A stretch of 64,000 nt of DNA, taken from contig CM043964.1 in the NCBI GenBank assembly GCA_014529385.2, positions 132,039,420 to 132,103,419 of the forward strand, read 5' to 3'. Source of the stretch: Adiantum capillus-veneris (taxonomy: Eukaryota > Streptophyta > Polypodiopsida > Polypodiales > Pteridaceae). Positions 32,705 through 45,748 of this stretch are shown here, one piece after another. Below the pieces are notes generated by a model. It did not search any database, was not told the DNA's origin, and saw only the letters and a program-made list of their open reading frames with translations. Made by a program: the position numbers and the translations under genes. Within the stretch, counting starts at the first letter, position 1; each line of letters begins with the position of its first letter.

Positions 32705-34273
32705 ATAGAGGGACATGTTATGCTCACGAGCCATGAGGTTCTTGGCTGGTTGCTACGAGTTCTGTATGTCGTTCCGTGCACGTGGTGCATCAGTTAGGTG
32801 GCCACGGTGATGCCTACGCTTGCCTGACGGTACGCGGCCTTTGCCCGACCATGTTTCATGGCTAATATTTGGAAGGGATAAGCACCTTCCTCCTATGGGC
32901 CTCTGGTGCATCGAAAAAGAAAAAAAACTTTTCCTCTCTTGGCCTTTTTTTTTTCTTTGCTTCACAATTTTTCCTTGTCTCACCTTGGTTTTCCAAGTGA
33001 AAACCAAGTGGCTCATTATCCTTTTAGCATTGATCAATAGTCTTTTTAACATTCTAGGACTAGCCGTATCTGATTCCATGTGTTGGGTACCCTTGTGTTT
33101 TTCTTTCATATTCTTCATCTTCGTGTGCATACTTGCAACCCCATTTCCACCAACACCTTTGGGTGTACTAAACCTCATGTAGGTTGTCAGTGATTAAAAT
33201 TTTATCCGACTCCTTTGTATGTTTCTATCTTTCTCTTCAATTGTCCTATCTTGTTGGAAACGAGCTTGTCTCATACTCCAATGGTAAGGCTTTCATAAAT
33301 TGGCGAGACTCAAGGTACCTAATGCCTTAAAGCGTTGGAGTCTAGATATATGGTAAAACAGTACCGGGATGTGTGACTTCCTGAGACTCCCAAAGAATTT
33401 ATCCCCCATGTAACTTCATAACTTTCTCTTATGAAAAGAGCTTAGAAAGTTATTGAGTAGTATAGCTCACAACTCTCAAGAGCAATTCAAGTCTAGCTAG
33501 AAATTTTGCCATGTTTGGTGGGGCGGGAGTGATCCAATGGGAGCTAGCAAGAACACCCTTTCTTATAATAGGCAAGGTTGTGACATACATGCATCTAGGT
33601 GAGCGTATGTCATTTTAGTAGCTCAATCAAGATGGCATGTATATGCAACCATGAAGCATCACCCTCCACGGCTAACAATCAGGACTAGGACGCATTACCT
33701 ACTACCTATCCATGATGAGGGAGCTCTGCTATTGTATGTAAGTGGACGTTATCTTGGTGAGTACCTTTGACGGCATTTTTGTGCCATGTTTTTCTATCAT
33801 ATACACAACCCAGCCTACCACAAAGATCATGGTTTAGTTCTCCACCTACAAACTCCACATAGCACTGCAGATGTCATCAATCTTATCAAATAGCCACATA
33901 TAGAATGTAAAATTGTCCTTGTGAATGCAGCCTCTCCTAGACCTCTGAGAGAGTCATATTGTTGTCTCAGTCTAGCATATGCTATATCTCATGAAGAAGC
34001 TCCCCTAGATGCATGTTTATATGTGACTCAACCCATCCCATCACCTTCTTCCAAGCGAACCTCACCACACAGTATAAAAACTAGGAAAAGCCAATTACTT
34101 GACATCTTGGCCCCAAAATCTTGGCCTTCATTAAGATTGCATCAATGTAGAGACCAAGTAGTGCTTTGGAGAGTGGGCATATTGCACATATAATCTTCAA
34201 CAAACGCCCTTTCATCTTCTTCAGGTAGAACTTTAATCAACACTTCATTCAGAAAAAAATTGGTTCACTTAAA
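32705..34273. other. Non-coding intergenic sequence
   Basis: Several open frames (e.g. 32753-33178 minus, 33921-34193 plus) have no recognisable domain and unequal codon character. I do not call them genes. The segment 33060-33180 resembles 40905-41080 (see findings). Confidence 0.4.
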
Positions 34274-34311
34274 ACTCTCATAGCTATTTCTTGTAGCTAG
34301 AGTTGCGTCCC

Positions 34312-35278
34312 TTATGATTTTCTTTGCTGCAGTTTCTGCAAGGGCTTCCTGCTCTTCTTTGCATCACCATTAATGTCTTCTTCACTAGAGGAGTTCTCTG
34401 CATCGCCATTAATGTATTCTTCACTAGAGGAGCAGTCCACCAAGCAACTAGCCTTTCTTGTTTCTAGCAGCTCGGTCAGCTTCTTAGGGGAAATCTGCAA
34501 CCGCACCTTGGAAACGGGCGCTTCGAAGAGATCATGGCTAGTTTCTGGCACCTCAGCCAGCTTCTTAGGGGAAATCTGCAACCGCACCTTGGAAACGGGC
34601 GCTTCGAGGAGATCATGGCTAGTTTCTGGCACCTCAGCCAGCTTCTTAGGGGAAATCTGCAACCGCACCTTGGAAACGGGCGCTTCGAGGAGATCATGGC
34701 TAGTTTCTGACACCTCGGCCAGCTTCTTAGGGGAAATCTGCAACCGCACCTTGGAAACGGGCTCTTCGAGGAGATTATGACAAACGAACGGATCCGTGGT
34801 CTGCATGCAATCGTTAAGCAGCCAGAGTTCTAGAAGAGAGAGCAAAAGAGGTAGAATTTACCAGCTGCTTCTTCATGTTCAGTCGATTGGCACTGTCGAA
34901 CTCAGCTGCTTGACTTTTGAAATCTTGGACCAGTATTTCGTTAGCATCGGCGACTCGGCGGTCTGAATCATTGTCTGAAACCTCTTCTTCAATATAGAGA
35001 GTCGCCTTATCTGCTTCCTTCTTAGGCCTGCTATAATTTCGTTGTACGTCGGCACTGTGCTTTCTCATCCAGTACAACAGCAAATCGTTGCATTGATCTC
35101 CCCGATCGGCCTGAAGGTCATAGGCGGCCTGTCGCAAGGCCCTCTTCGACCCGATCAAGTTGATCCTCAGCCGCAAGGACTTCCTCCCGATCAGGCTGAT
35201 GACCTTCAGGCTGATCAGGGAGATCAATGCAAGGATTTGCTCCTGTACTGGATGAGAAAGCACAGTGCTGGTGTACAA
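34312..35278 (-). pseudogene. Left-arm open frames: unknown repeat protein fragment
   Basis: Two overlapping minus-strand frames, 35278-34814 and 34845-34312. The first carries the acidic EEEVSDNDSDRR segment. The second carries four copies of LLEAPVSKVRLQISPKKLAE (27-aa period), then SSSEEDINGDA repeats. Between them a GTAAAT...TTCTAG or ...ATGCAG segment could be a small intron. Family unknown. Possibly a captured host gene fragment. Confidence 0.4.
34462..34785 (-). repeat. 81-bp tandem repeat, four copies (left arm)
   Basis: CTTCTTAGGGGAAATCTGCA recurs at 34480, 34561, 34642 and 34723, an exact 81-bp period, encoding a 27-aa unit. Confidence 0.9.
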
Positions 35279-36018
35279 CGAAATCCTAGCAGGACTAAGA
35301 AGGAAGCAGATAAGACGACTCTCTATATTGAAAAAGAGGTTTCGGACAATGATTCAGACCGCCGAGTCGCCGATGCTGACGAAATACTGGTCCAAGATTT
35401 CAAAAGTCAAGCAGCTAAGTTCAACAGGGCCAATCGGCTGAACATGAAGAAGCAACTGGTAAATTCTCTTTTGCTCTCTCTTCTAGAACTCTGGTTGCTT
35501 AACGATTGCATGCAGGCCACGGATCCGTTCGTCTGTCGTGATCTCCTCGAAGCGCCCGTTTCCAAGGTGCGGTTGCAAATTTCCCCTAAGAAGCTGGCCG
35601 AGGTGTCAGAAACTAGCCATGATCTCCTCGAAGCGCCCGTTTCCAAGGTGCGGTTGGAGATTTCCCCTAAGAAGCTGGTCGAGGTGCCAAAAACTAGCCA
35701 TGATCTCCTCGAAGCGCCGTTTCCAAGGTGCGGTTACAGATTTCCCCTAAGAAGCTGGCCGAGGTGCCAGAAACTAGCCATGATCTCCTTGAAGCGCCCA
35801 TTTCCAAGGTGCGGTTGCAGATTTCCCCTAAGAAGCTGGCCGAGCTGCTAGAAACAAGAAAGGCTAGCTGCTTGGTGAACTAGTCGTCTAGTGAGGAAGA
35901 CATTAATGGCGATGCAGAGAACTCCTCTAGTGAAGAAGACATTAATGGCGATGCAGAGACGAGCAGAAAGCCCTTGCAGAAACTGCAGCGAAGAAGATCA
36001 GAAGGGACGCATCTCTAG
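35199..36018 (+). pseudogene. Right-arm open frame: unknown repeat protein fragment
   Basis: A plus-strand frame open to 35851 encodes the same peptide as the left arm (KKEADKTTLYIEKEVSDNDS, then LLEAPVSKVRLQISPKKLAE repeats). It shifts frame in the third repeat through a one-base loss near 35719, after which the repeat appears in another frame to about 35880, where a TAG follows. No start codon within the arm is convincing. Confidence 0.4.
35540..35865 (+). repeat. 81-bp tandem repeat, four copies (right arm)
   Basis: TTTCCCCTAAGAAGCTGG recurs at an 80-81-bp period from about 35580 to 35840, the mirror of the left-arm array. Confidence 0.88.
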
Positions 36019-36041
36019 CTACGAGAAATAGCTATGAGAAT

Positions 36042-39000
36042 TGCTTGTAGTTCTCTTACAAGCTGAAATCTGAGGTTACTCCTTTCAATCCACCTCGTTT
36101 CTTGCATAGTGCTCGGGCAGCAAGGATTTTCTCAATATTTCTTACAAAATCGGGTTTTGTGCAACAAGCAAGGGGAGGACATGTAATGGTGGGTAGAACA
36201 GAGAGTACGAAAATGCTTCGAGGAATATACAATAGAGTGGAGATCCTTGGAAGTGCCTAGAAAAGAATTCTTTGCCCTTGTTGAATCTGTGTTGATTTTG
36301 AAAAGGGTATCTGCTTTTTTATTGAAAGTTGCCTGATGAATATGTGGATCCTCGTTGATCCGGATGTGGGCCTTGCCACAACGCGTCTTTGCCTGTTGGG
36401 GATCTATGTGATACGATGAACCAGAGTTGGATAGCATCTTTCTAGAACATCTGACTGCGTCTTTTTAAGATGAAAGCCTTTTGAATGTTAATCTTTCTTT
36501 AGTCTTATAATAGATATTTTCTTTCTTTAAAGGGACTGTAAGAATGGGACATATAATTATTTGTGAGTTTGCAAACTCACCGTGTGAAATACATTCTTTA
36601 AAGGTAGGTAAAGATAAAGATAAAGGTCCAGAAATGTGGGAGGTCTATGAATGTAATAATGCAACATCAACCAAGCGACATCAACCAAGCAACTGGTCTA
36701 TTTGAAAGCTACGTTGCAAGAAAAGTTTCTTCTCACAATTGACCACCTGCTTTTGGTGTTTGTTTGGTGTTTTTTTGGTGGGGGGTGGGGGCGCGCGCTC
36801 ACCAAAGCCTTTTCTCCCAACCAGAGAGAAAAAGGGCATATATAAAACTCTTCCGGCTTTTAGGCCAAAATTTTAAGGATTTGCCAGTTTTTACACTAGA
36901 ATTTGTAAAATTTTACGAGGTTTCTTCGAAATGAACTCTTGGCTCAAAACCTAGCCTGGATTTTGCGATTTTTAGCCGGTTAAAAATACACTAAAGGCCA
37001 CTTCCATGCCACACAACAGAATCTGGACAAGATTTACCACACTTTCCCGCAACACAAAAGTGCTAATTGAGAGTGAATTGAGTTGAATCTGATAACATTC
37101 TTAGCCTCAGCTATATTTCACAAGGGCATGGGAGGGGGACAGGTAGGAACAAGGGTGCATGCCAATCTAGGGCCCCGACATCATGTCAATCAAGCGTCGT
37201 AGATCTTGTCGAAAAAGCAATCTTGGGTACTCGAAATTAGTTTAGCTTCACGACATATTCACACATCAAAGCGCGAACTCGTAGTCCAAAGAAAACTAGT
37301 GACAAAAACGTCTGCCTTCGGTTTCTGGGTGCATAGTCCTGGTCGTTCTTCTTGTATACTTTTTTGGTGTATGAGGGGAGCGGCCGGGTGTGCCCTACCC
37401 GACTCCGAAAACAAAAAATCAAAGCTCGAATGGACAGCTAGAATTTTGATAGCGGATATTGGAAACATGGTTGGGCCATGTGCCTCTCAACCTTTAGATT
37501 GTGGGTTATCATCTCCGGAGGGGGGATGTAATCCTGGGATTCCCTTTTACCTGAGATCGGTTTGCTCGAGATGTACAATTCTTGTTCGTAGATCCCACCT
37601 GACCCCCTGTCACACTGGGGCACCCAAAGTGCGAACAAGCAGATGTGGCGCCGCCTCATTCGTCCGCCAAAAAGTGGATTTGGGCTCAAAACCTTTGTCA
37701 GATGGCCGGCCTCACTAGCCCGGCCAACTTTTCAAAGTGGTGGCCATCTCTCAAAAAGCAGGGCGCGAACGCAAGCCGTGGGTCTTGAACTCTGAACGTC
37801 AGTTCAAAAGCCGGATGGAGATACACTTGGCCTACGGTCGTTGTCTGAGGAAGAAATCCAACTTTTAAAATATAACTGAATATCAATTGGGTGCCCACCT
37901 CCAAAAATTCTCATCTGTTCCAGGGCATCCTCTACCTCCACAGGCGCTTCCCCGGCTTTAGGGCCGGTTGAAGGTGCCCCCTCGGCCACCCCCACTTTCA
38001 GCAGAGGGGTAGGTGAATGACACTTGGGTTTCTTGAACGCGGCCCGGTCCATCTGATCAAGACTGTTGACTCCCTTCTCGAGCTTTCATGGAGTGCCCTT
38101 CCTCTTGGCTCCCCTACCCTAGCACTTTTGCAGCTCTCTTGCAACCATGCCCATCATTGCCACTCAGAACAACTAGCTCCTTCTCGCACATTCACAAACC
38201 AATCTCCTTTGCTTGGTGGAGAATTAGCTAAATCCCAAACTTGAGCGCCCAATAAAATTGAGGCAACAACACATCTTCACACTCCGTAGAGCACACAAGC
38301 TACATGAAAACCAACATGGCACCATCGAGTGTGAGAGAGAGAGGAGATTTATGAGTGTTGGTTAATCTCCTCAACCATACTTGCATTTGATTTTTTCCTC
38401 CTACAAGTTCATGAGGATCTTGAAGTAGCTATGTGCCAAGGGGAGGAGGGTGATGAGACTCCCCTGGGCAAAATAGGCCATACATTTCTCAAGGGGGATT
38501 TGACATTGGCATTTATGGTTCTTGAAGGCATTGAGAAAGGGAAAGACAAGATCACGGGCCAAGCCAATAACTTGAAGGAGCGGACATAAAGAAGGCACTC
38601 TTGCTGACCAAGAGGAGGCCTCTATGGCCCTAGTGCTTCCAGGATATACACCTACACCCCCCCCCTCCCCCCGAAAAAAATTGAGGAAACCATAATTCTT
38701 GTGAAGGAGAAGATGTCATTGAGGAGGTCACATACCTTCCTCTTCTTTTATTGTATCCAATTGTGGTTTAAGGTAGATAGTGTTTGTTTGGCGATGTCAT
38801 TGCGCCTGTTTCAACCCCATGATCCAATCACCATCAACACTTCTTTTATTCCATGTCGATACATTGAGCAATCAATTTTTTCTAAATTGGACATAGGCAT
38901 ACTGTGTAAAGACTTGGATAGCTAAAAGACTAGTGCCCATGTGGCCATGCATGAGCCAGAGTTATCTAAAAAAGTATTTGAGAACTATGCATTGCATGAA

Positions 39001-42000
39001 CATTGTGTAACAATGACCTACAATTTTCTTGTTTTATCTACAATTTACTTAGATGGAGACTAGAATTGATGAGTCAATTTCACTGCTCAAAGAAACCACT
39101 ATAAACTAGGTTATGTAAGCACTGGTCGGCTTTACAATACCTACATCATCACACGACAAAGGCTATTCATACCTGGGTAGAAAAGGTCGAAGCTAGATGC
39201 CATACCTTACCTTGTCTACCAGGAGTGGTAATGGCAGATGGTGGCTCATAATCTTTCTTGCAAAAGCCATTATGTTGGATCCTCGTTATGTGTATTGAGT
39301 TCTTCGACTTTGAATCTAGGATCAAACATTTTCTTATGGTATTTGTAGAGGCTCCCTAAGGAAACCCCAATGCAAAGACTCCTCAAAGTCTAGAAAGAGT
39401 ACATCAATAGGCTCGTAGGCGTCCAAATTCTTAGTCCATTGAACAACCTCATAAAACATGAAACATTTTCCCAAAGACATCTATCTAGTACAAAACTTAT
39501 AGGCAAAGGATGCATAAGAAACGGTAGAAAGGGACACAAGCGGTAACTACTTATGTGAGCTAAGATCGTATACATAGAAGAAAGGAGAGTGATCAAACAC
39601 CTCTATCGAAGCAATATGACATTCCTTGCCTTCAATATTTTGGTCCCAAAAGATCACATGCAATGTCTCAATTCCTTGTGTTTTGCACCTTTACTCTTCT
39701 CACCTATGACTTGTATATTGAACTGTCATTTTTTTTTTGTTTCCATTGTTTCTTCCCACTTTGGTTTCCCTCTCTCTGTTCTCTCTAACACATTTCCAAA
39801 TCATGCATATTTTGCCTTGCTCTCTTTTCCTTCTCCAATTTATCACCATCACATGTCATTGTGCAGGTTTTGCTTCCATGTAAACATCAAGGAAGCATTT
39901 GAAAATGTTTTCTTGTTTTTTGATGCCTAGCCATGATGAGAATAGGTTTTGCCCATATCGTTTGTTCCCTTTCATTGTTAAGGTGCATGATGACCACCTA
40001 AGAAAATATCATATTTTTCTTCATGATCTAGTGATCATTTTTGTTCTAAATTTTTTCGACTGATCTTCATTACATACAATGTAAGCTATGGGACTTTCCT
40101 TTTTGGTGATGAATTGAACTAAAGAACTTGGGGATATCTCAAATGAAATTCAAATTTATTGGTATGTGCTTTTGGAACATGGTATTCATTGCAAAGTTTC
40201 AATTCTTTTAACAAAAAATTGTGAACATCTTATATTGGGATGAACCATCATTATTGTGTAGAAATAGGGGGCTCTACGTGCTACTCCAACTGAGCAAAGA
40301 AGTAGTGGAGAATCAATGGCTTGTCTGTTGATCATTAATGATCACAACTAATAATATGCATTAACCCAGAGACGCAGTCTTTGATATATCCCATACACTA
40401 AAGCATACCAACTCTAGCACATTGTTGCTTACTTGCTTGTCATGAAGAAAGGATGATCTTTCTTGATTGCCAAGCTGGCAAGCCTCGCACACTTTCTATG
40501 TTTCAACACTTTGAATACTATGATGATCATGTACCCAGCTCTTAGGCTTTGCATTGTTTTTAGCCTTTGCACATTTGTATGTCCAATAAACTTACACCAG
40601 GTGTCAATGTCTACCAAAACTCCAAAACCTTATCCAAGCATGGAAGATATCCTCTCGGAGGCATTGAAATCAAGGGAAAACATTCTCTTGACCTTCATTC
40701 CTTGTGCCATACATTGTCACTAGAATGTGATTCATTTGCAGACATGATACTAATCATGTATTGCAAAGTCATTGTCCATTTATGCAAATAGTTCACATAT
40801 ATGCCCACCATTCTATGGCTAGCCTTATCTTTGTATTCACGCTATGGGTAATACAACTTCCTACGTTGTGCCCTTGAGCTTCTCCTTCATCTTTTTTTAT
40901 ATCTTTGAGCTACCCTTATCTTTATATTCGAACCCTTCGTAAAATATGTTCACGTGTTGTTCCCCCTTGAGCATCTCCTTCTTCTTCTCCATCTTTGCGT
41001 GCATTCTTGTAGTAAAATTTCCAAGAATTGGTACTAGAGTAGGATACAAAATCTCATTGCCAATAACCTCTTGGTTCACTTTATCAAGTCAAGGTGATAT
41101 ATGGTGAGTGTTTGCACAACATAATATCATGTTGGAGACCTTGTTGAGCTCAATAACATCAAAATTGTGATTCAGGCTCATTTTGACCTCCTTTTTCACT
41201 ACTAGTAGTATTTTATAGGAAATTTTGTCTATTTGAGTAGGTTTTTTGGCAATGTGGATTCTACAAAATAGATACTTTATAGTCTTCTATGTGTTGTGAT
41301 ATACAACACTCATTTTTCCTATACACGGGCACTTTTGTGTCAAGTATAGTCTACTGTGATGATTAACAACAAAGATGTTTTCCACATGTTGTTTCTTGGG
41401 GACAAATTAGATGGGGATACCGACCCACTATGGGCACACCTGGTGCAACATGTTCTTATTGAAGAATGCATTTGGAGGATTTTGTAGGGTCATGATGTAC
41501 AACCAGGTTCTGTGGATGCAAGTTGTGTAGATGATGGTGCGAATTGCAATAGTTATTTATATTATTAGGTTGTTTAGCCCATGCTAAGTAAACACCGGAT
41601 GCTAGATGTGCACATATGGACTAATTGCAAGGGTTCCACTACTCACACATTCACTTAGCAAAAACAACAAAACAAGCATGTTATAGGCTAATTGCCTTGT
41701 ATGTGGGAAAGCATGAGGAAAAAATACTTACTTGAAAAATAAGTTAGAATGAAAGAATATGCATGAGGAGGATGATAAAAATATATTTCTTATGGAGACA
41801 AAAGATTTCAAGGGATAAATCTTGATACATTTTCTTATATAGCTCATGCGAGTTGTAGAATAACGGACTTTTTGTATAGTATTAATATGATGCATGCATT
41901 ATAGAGTCTTTGGATTATTGTGGTATTTTGATAGTAGTGCAACCAAGCTTATGTATCATTGTGATTTGTTCACATCTCTTGAGATTGTCCTTAGCAAAAA

Positions 42001-42757
42001 TACAGTCACATGTGCCAACAATGCTTGTCATCCAATTAAGGGAGTTGGTAAGATTGTACTTAAATCGTTGTAAGTAATATTTTTTTTACATTTGTGCCTC
42101 CCTGTATGTGGATAAAAAGAATCATTCTTTTGTAATTCCACTTTCTTGTAGTCCACTTTGTGGATGACAAATTTACTGCTTATGATCTCAATTGTGATAC
42201 AATTGTGCAACTCAAATTTTTTATTGTGGACTATATAAGCTCAATGTTTTACAAACACAATGTCTGCAAGTTTTGATTCTATGGCTGTTTTAAATGCATG
42301 CTTTTTGTCACCTAAATTTGATAGCTTGCTGTATTTGTAGAAATCGGACACTGTTGATTTGTTGTCCCTCCTTGACATGCCATTGAAACATCTATGTGAA
42401 GGCTATAGTTTGGGCATATTCCACATTCTAAGTTTCTTAAGGACAATTCTATATGAGCTACTTGGAACTTCTAGCTTGTCCATAGTGAATTTGTGACATT
42501 TTTTTACAAGATGATGTAGGCCACACCAAAGAAGTTTAGAATGTTTTATTGTGCTTTTAGACATAGTTTTTTAATTTTCTTTTGGTGCATAGAAGTGTGG
42601 GCACTTTAAAAAAGTGGCTAAGTGAATGAAAAACCTAAACAAAAAGGGAGTTTTTATTAGGTTTTGGTCATGAGTGAAGTCGAATTTTTAGCTATGGAAC
42701 AGGAAGTACATGTTTCTGTAGCTTGCAATTGAGGATGGGGGTTTGGTGTGTCTCTCC
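36042..42757. other. Long intergenic stretch without a supported gene
   Basis: Becomes AT-rich rightward. Open frames (e.g. 37206-37718 plus, 39589-39930 plus) carry no domain I recognise. A tRNA-like relic lies near 37480-37510. No LTR pair or transposase is visible by eye. Confidence 0.4.
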
Positions 42758-42761
42758 TTAA

Positions 42762-44089
42762 CACTAGGTTGGTAACCTAACAGGACATAAAAGTGTCATT
42801 TCAAGGTTTTGAAAAAAACCTCAAAAACCATAATAGATCCACTCATTTTGTAAAATCCTTTCATGAGGTTATAGTTCAAGGCCTACTACACATGGAAAAA
42901 ATAAGAAACTTGTAAAATTTCTCATCTTTTGGTCACACCAAGCCTCCAAAGTTGATGGACCAATACATTTTCATCAAAACAGTCATTTCTCATGTTTTGT
43001 TGCATAAAAGTAAGATTAGGGATTTTTGTAGGACTTGAGATAAATTCCCTAGTTAACTTTAATGGGTTGGTAATTAGAACATATGATTGCTTCTCACTCA
43101 CTATTTTTTGTTTTGACAAAAGAAATAGGTACAAAAAAGTTGAATTTTTACCATTCTGCAAACCTATCATCAAAGTTTCTATAGACACGCTCAATACAAA
43201 TAATATGTGCATGTTTTCTTAGTTCCCTGTTGTCCTTTAGGTTCATAAAAAGCCATGGAGCATGTCAAAAGAATGATACATCTCTTTTCAAGGGGAATCT
43301 TGGGGAGAAAGATGAAGTGCTAAATACAGCAAACATGAAAAAACTGGGTTCAACATTATGAGTTGTAGAGTCCCATAGAAATTATTCAATATCTAGCCAA
43401 ATTTGATCCTTATCACTAGATATGGTTACTACCTACAAAATGCATATAGTTGTCACAAGAAACTAGCAATATTGAAAAAGCTATACTTGATATACTAGAA
43501 TGTTTCATTTTCTTTCATAATTGAAAAATCAACCATCATTGTGTACTATGAAAAATAGGGTATTAGGTGCGCCAAAACTCAAGGAATATTAGTTTTATGT
43601 TAGAATATGCGACATAGAAAATCAAAAGTGAATTTGGATATCATGAAAGCCACCAAAAAAATCATAGAAGAGCCAAAATTGGCTAAAAAACAGGATTTGA
43701 CAATTTTTCTAATTTGCTCATAACTTACAACTTTAACATTTATTTCTCCCTAGAAGCATCAAGACATGTTGAGGACTACTAAAGATAGTCAGCTAGCATT
43801 ATAGACCTCACAAACATGAATTCTAGAGTGGTATAGTTTAAAAAAGTTGAAAAAAGCCAAAAATAGGACCCGTTTTTTCACACAGTTTAGGTTCTGAAAT
43901 GTTGTGCAAGGACAAGGTTAAAGATGGAATTGATATTTCAAAAAAATGTCAAGTTTTTTTCAGCTCATGAGACAACTTTTTAGATAGATAGCACCTCAAA
44001 ATCCATTTTGAAACTCTTGAAATAATTCAAGGAAAATGGTCACTTACCAGGACATAAAAGTGTCCCAGGACCCCATTACCAACCTAATG
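42762..44089. mobile_element. Putative TTAA-flanked inverted-repeat element A (1.33 kb)
   Basis: The left end CACTAGGTTGGTAA (42762-42775) is the inverse of the right end TTACCAACCTAATG (44076-44089), with one mismatch. Both ends are flanked by TTAA (42758-42761 and 44090-44093). GGACATAAAAGTGTC occurs near both ends in direct orientation. The interior has no transposase, as in a MITE-like non-autonomous element. Confidence 0.5.
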
Positions 44090-44093
44090 TTAA

Positions 44094-44386
44094 GAGGGTT
44101 GTGAACATGAGGTAAGGAAGTTAGGTTGTGTACAATCTCCTACAATGTAGCTAGTCAAGGCTAGGGTTCTTACAACATAGCCCTACTTTTGTATGTATGC
44201 ACATGTGAGATTCCCCCATGGTTTGCACTTTTGTTTTGAGTTTTACATTATTTTGAATCACAATGGCGTTTCATTTTCTCTTTGAAAGGATTGTTGCTGC
44301 CCCTTTTTAGGAACCCTACCCTTGAATATATACATCATAGGAGATTGTACACAACCTAACTTCCTTATCTCATGTTCACAACCCTC
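44094..44386. mobile_element. Putative TTAA-flanked fold-back element B (293 bp)
   Basis: Begins GAGGGTTGTGAACATGAG and ends CTCATGTTCACAACCCTC, with arm similarity continuing about 80 bp (AAGGAAGTTAGGTTGTGTAC and its complement). It is flanked by TTAA at 44090-44093 and 44387-44390, sharing the left TTAA with element A. Confidence 0.55.
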
Positions 44387-45582
44387 TTAAGGAGCACCAG
44401 TAGGTCTATGTGCATTGAGATGGAAAATGGATGGGTGTAAGATCACCAACCTATCGGCGACACCAAAATCGGGATGGGATCCTTGACAGGTCTCTAAGCC
44501 TAATAAAAATTAGAGTCTCTAAACAAGAAAAATCCAGGGAATAGACCTTTACCATTGACAAGGGCTTGGGTCTATAGCCCTAGACAAAGACCTAGTATTG
44601 TCTCACAGCGAAAACGGGACAACATCTTAAAAGTTGAAAACTCTTTCGGCCCTATAAACTTCCACAAATTTGGGCTAAGGTATCCTCAACCAATGCTTTT
44701 CCCCCCCAACGGATATGAGGGCACAGCCGCTGGTGGACTCCTCTTCCAAATGAAGAAGTTTCTAAACGTTTTTAGTGTGACGGATAGATAGTTACCTGAC
44801 TAATTAGGTCCACGCGTCCATGATTGACAACCTTAGTCAATCCCCACTTACCACCCCGCACTCACACATGATTCTTTTGTTTTTTGATTACTATTACATT
44901 GTTTTAACATTTAAAATAATGGTTTCTTTTAACTTTCTGTCATAGTGATTCCTTCAATCAAGTATTAAAGACAACATTGAAAAGCATTCTTTTAGCAAAC
45001 AGACATCTCTAAACTTAAGACAATGTACTGTCAATCAAAAACATTGACCATAATAACCATGACCAGTACTCTTCTTGTCTCAAGATCACCTAAGGGTGGA
45101 AAATGGCACCCATTCCTTGTTCACAATCCGGGGTGGATAAACCCCCACCCAAGGTTCGGGGTGCCCATACACCAAACCAATTGCCCATACAACCGGACGG
45201 CTCCCCTAGGATAAAAACGGTATCCTAACTTATGTAGAAACATCAAGACATGACACGGAATAGAAACTCGTCGTTCATGGGGGTAACCAACTTATCCGTG
45301 GCTGGAAAGCCATCATTATTCATCAATTTATACCAAGGAGTCGAAGGTGTCTTGAGACAAGCTGTCTTAAGGATGATCAATCATATCTTTCCTAATTCAA
45401 CCAGGCTTAACCCAAACAATTCTTTCCTAATTTACAAACAAATGCATGTAGGTTTCTTGGAAGATGTCTTCCATTTTCCTTCAGTTTTACTTTCCCTAAT
45501 TCTTTACTCCTTCTTTTTTGTATGCAATGTTAATACTTAAAAAACAAACTTGAATTATTCAAACTTAAATTATAATAAATAC

Positions 45583-45748
45583 CCACTTGGGATTGATCGG
45601 GTATTTGTTGTAGCATTGGAGCCTGAACGCTCTCGTCAGTGGGCCTACTACTAGGCTCGACTTCATCATCGTGTGACACTCTAGCTCTTTTAGGAACACT
45701 ACTCTCATCATCAGATGGAGGATTGGATCGAGTTCTTTTTTGTGCCAT
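45583..45748 (-). CDS. Possible first exon of an unknown gene
   Basis: Starts MAQKRTRSNPPSDDESSVPK, then KRARVSHDDEVEPSSRP, a basic/acidic stretch with an SV40-like nuclear signal (PKRARV). It runs into a plausible donor GTGGGTATTTATT after DQSQ. No following exon was found. It could belong to a transposable element. Function unknown. Confidence 0.25.

Larger units (their letters stand above)
34274..36041. repeat. 1.77-kb inverted repeat with coding-like arms
   Basis: The left arm 34274-35122 is an imperfect reverse complement of the right arm 35199-36041, with a ~76-bp loop. Each arm, read outward from the centre, encodes the same peptide series: DLLLYWMRKHSA, ADKATLYIEEEVSDNDSDRR (left), DEILVQDFKSQAA, NRLNMKKQLV, then four 27-aa repeats and an acidic Ser-rich tail. 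Arms differ by substitutions and small indels (a 4-nt insertion on the left in a possible small intron; a 1-nt loss in a right repeat). Confidence 0.85.

Noticed and set aside
37206-37718. 170-codon open frame
   Set aside because: Cys/Ser-rich composition with no domain, overlapping open frames on the minus strand and a tRNA-like relic inside. Not convincing as a gene.
41185-41225. CACTACTAG sequence as a CACTA transposon end
   Set aside because: Only one such end seen, with no matching inverted terminus or transposase nearby.
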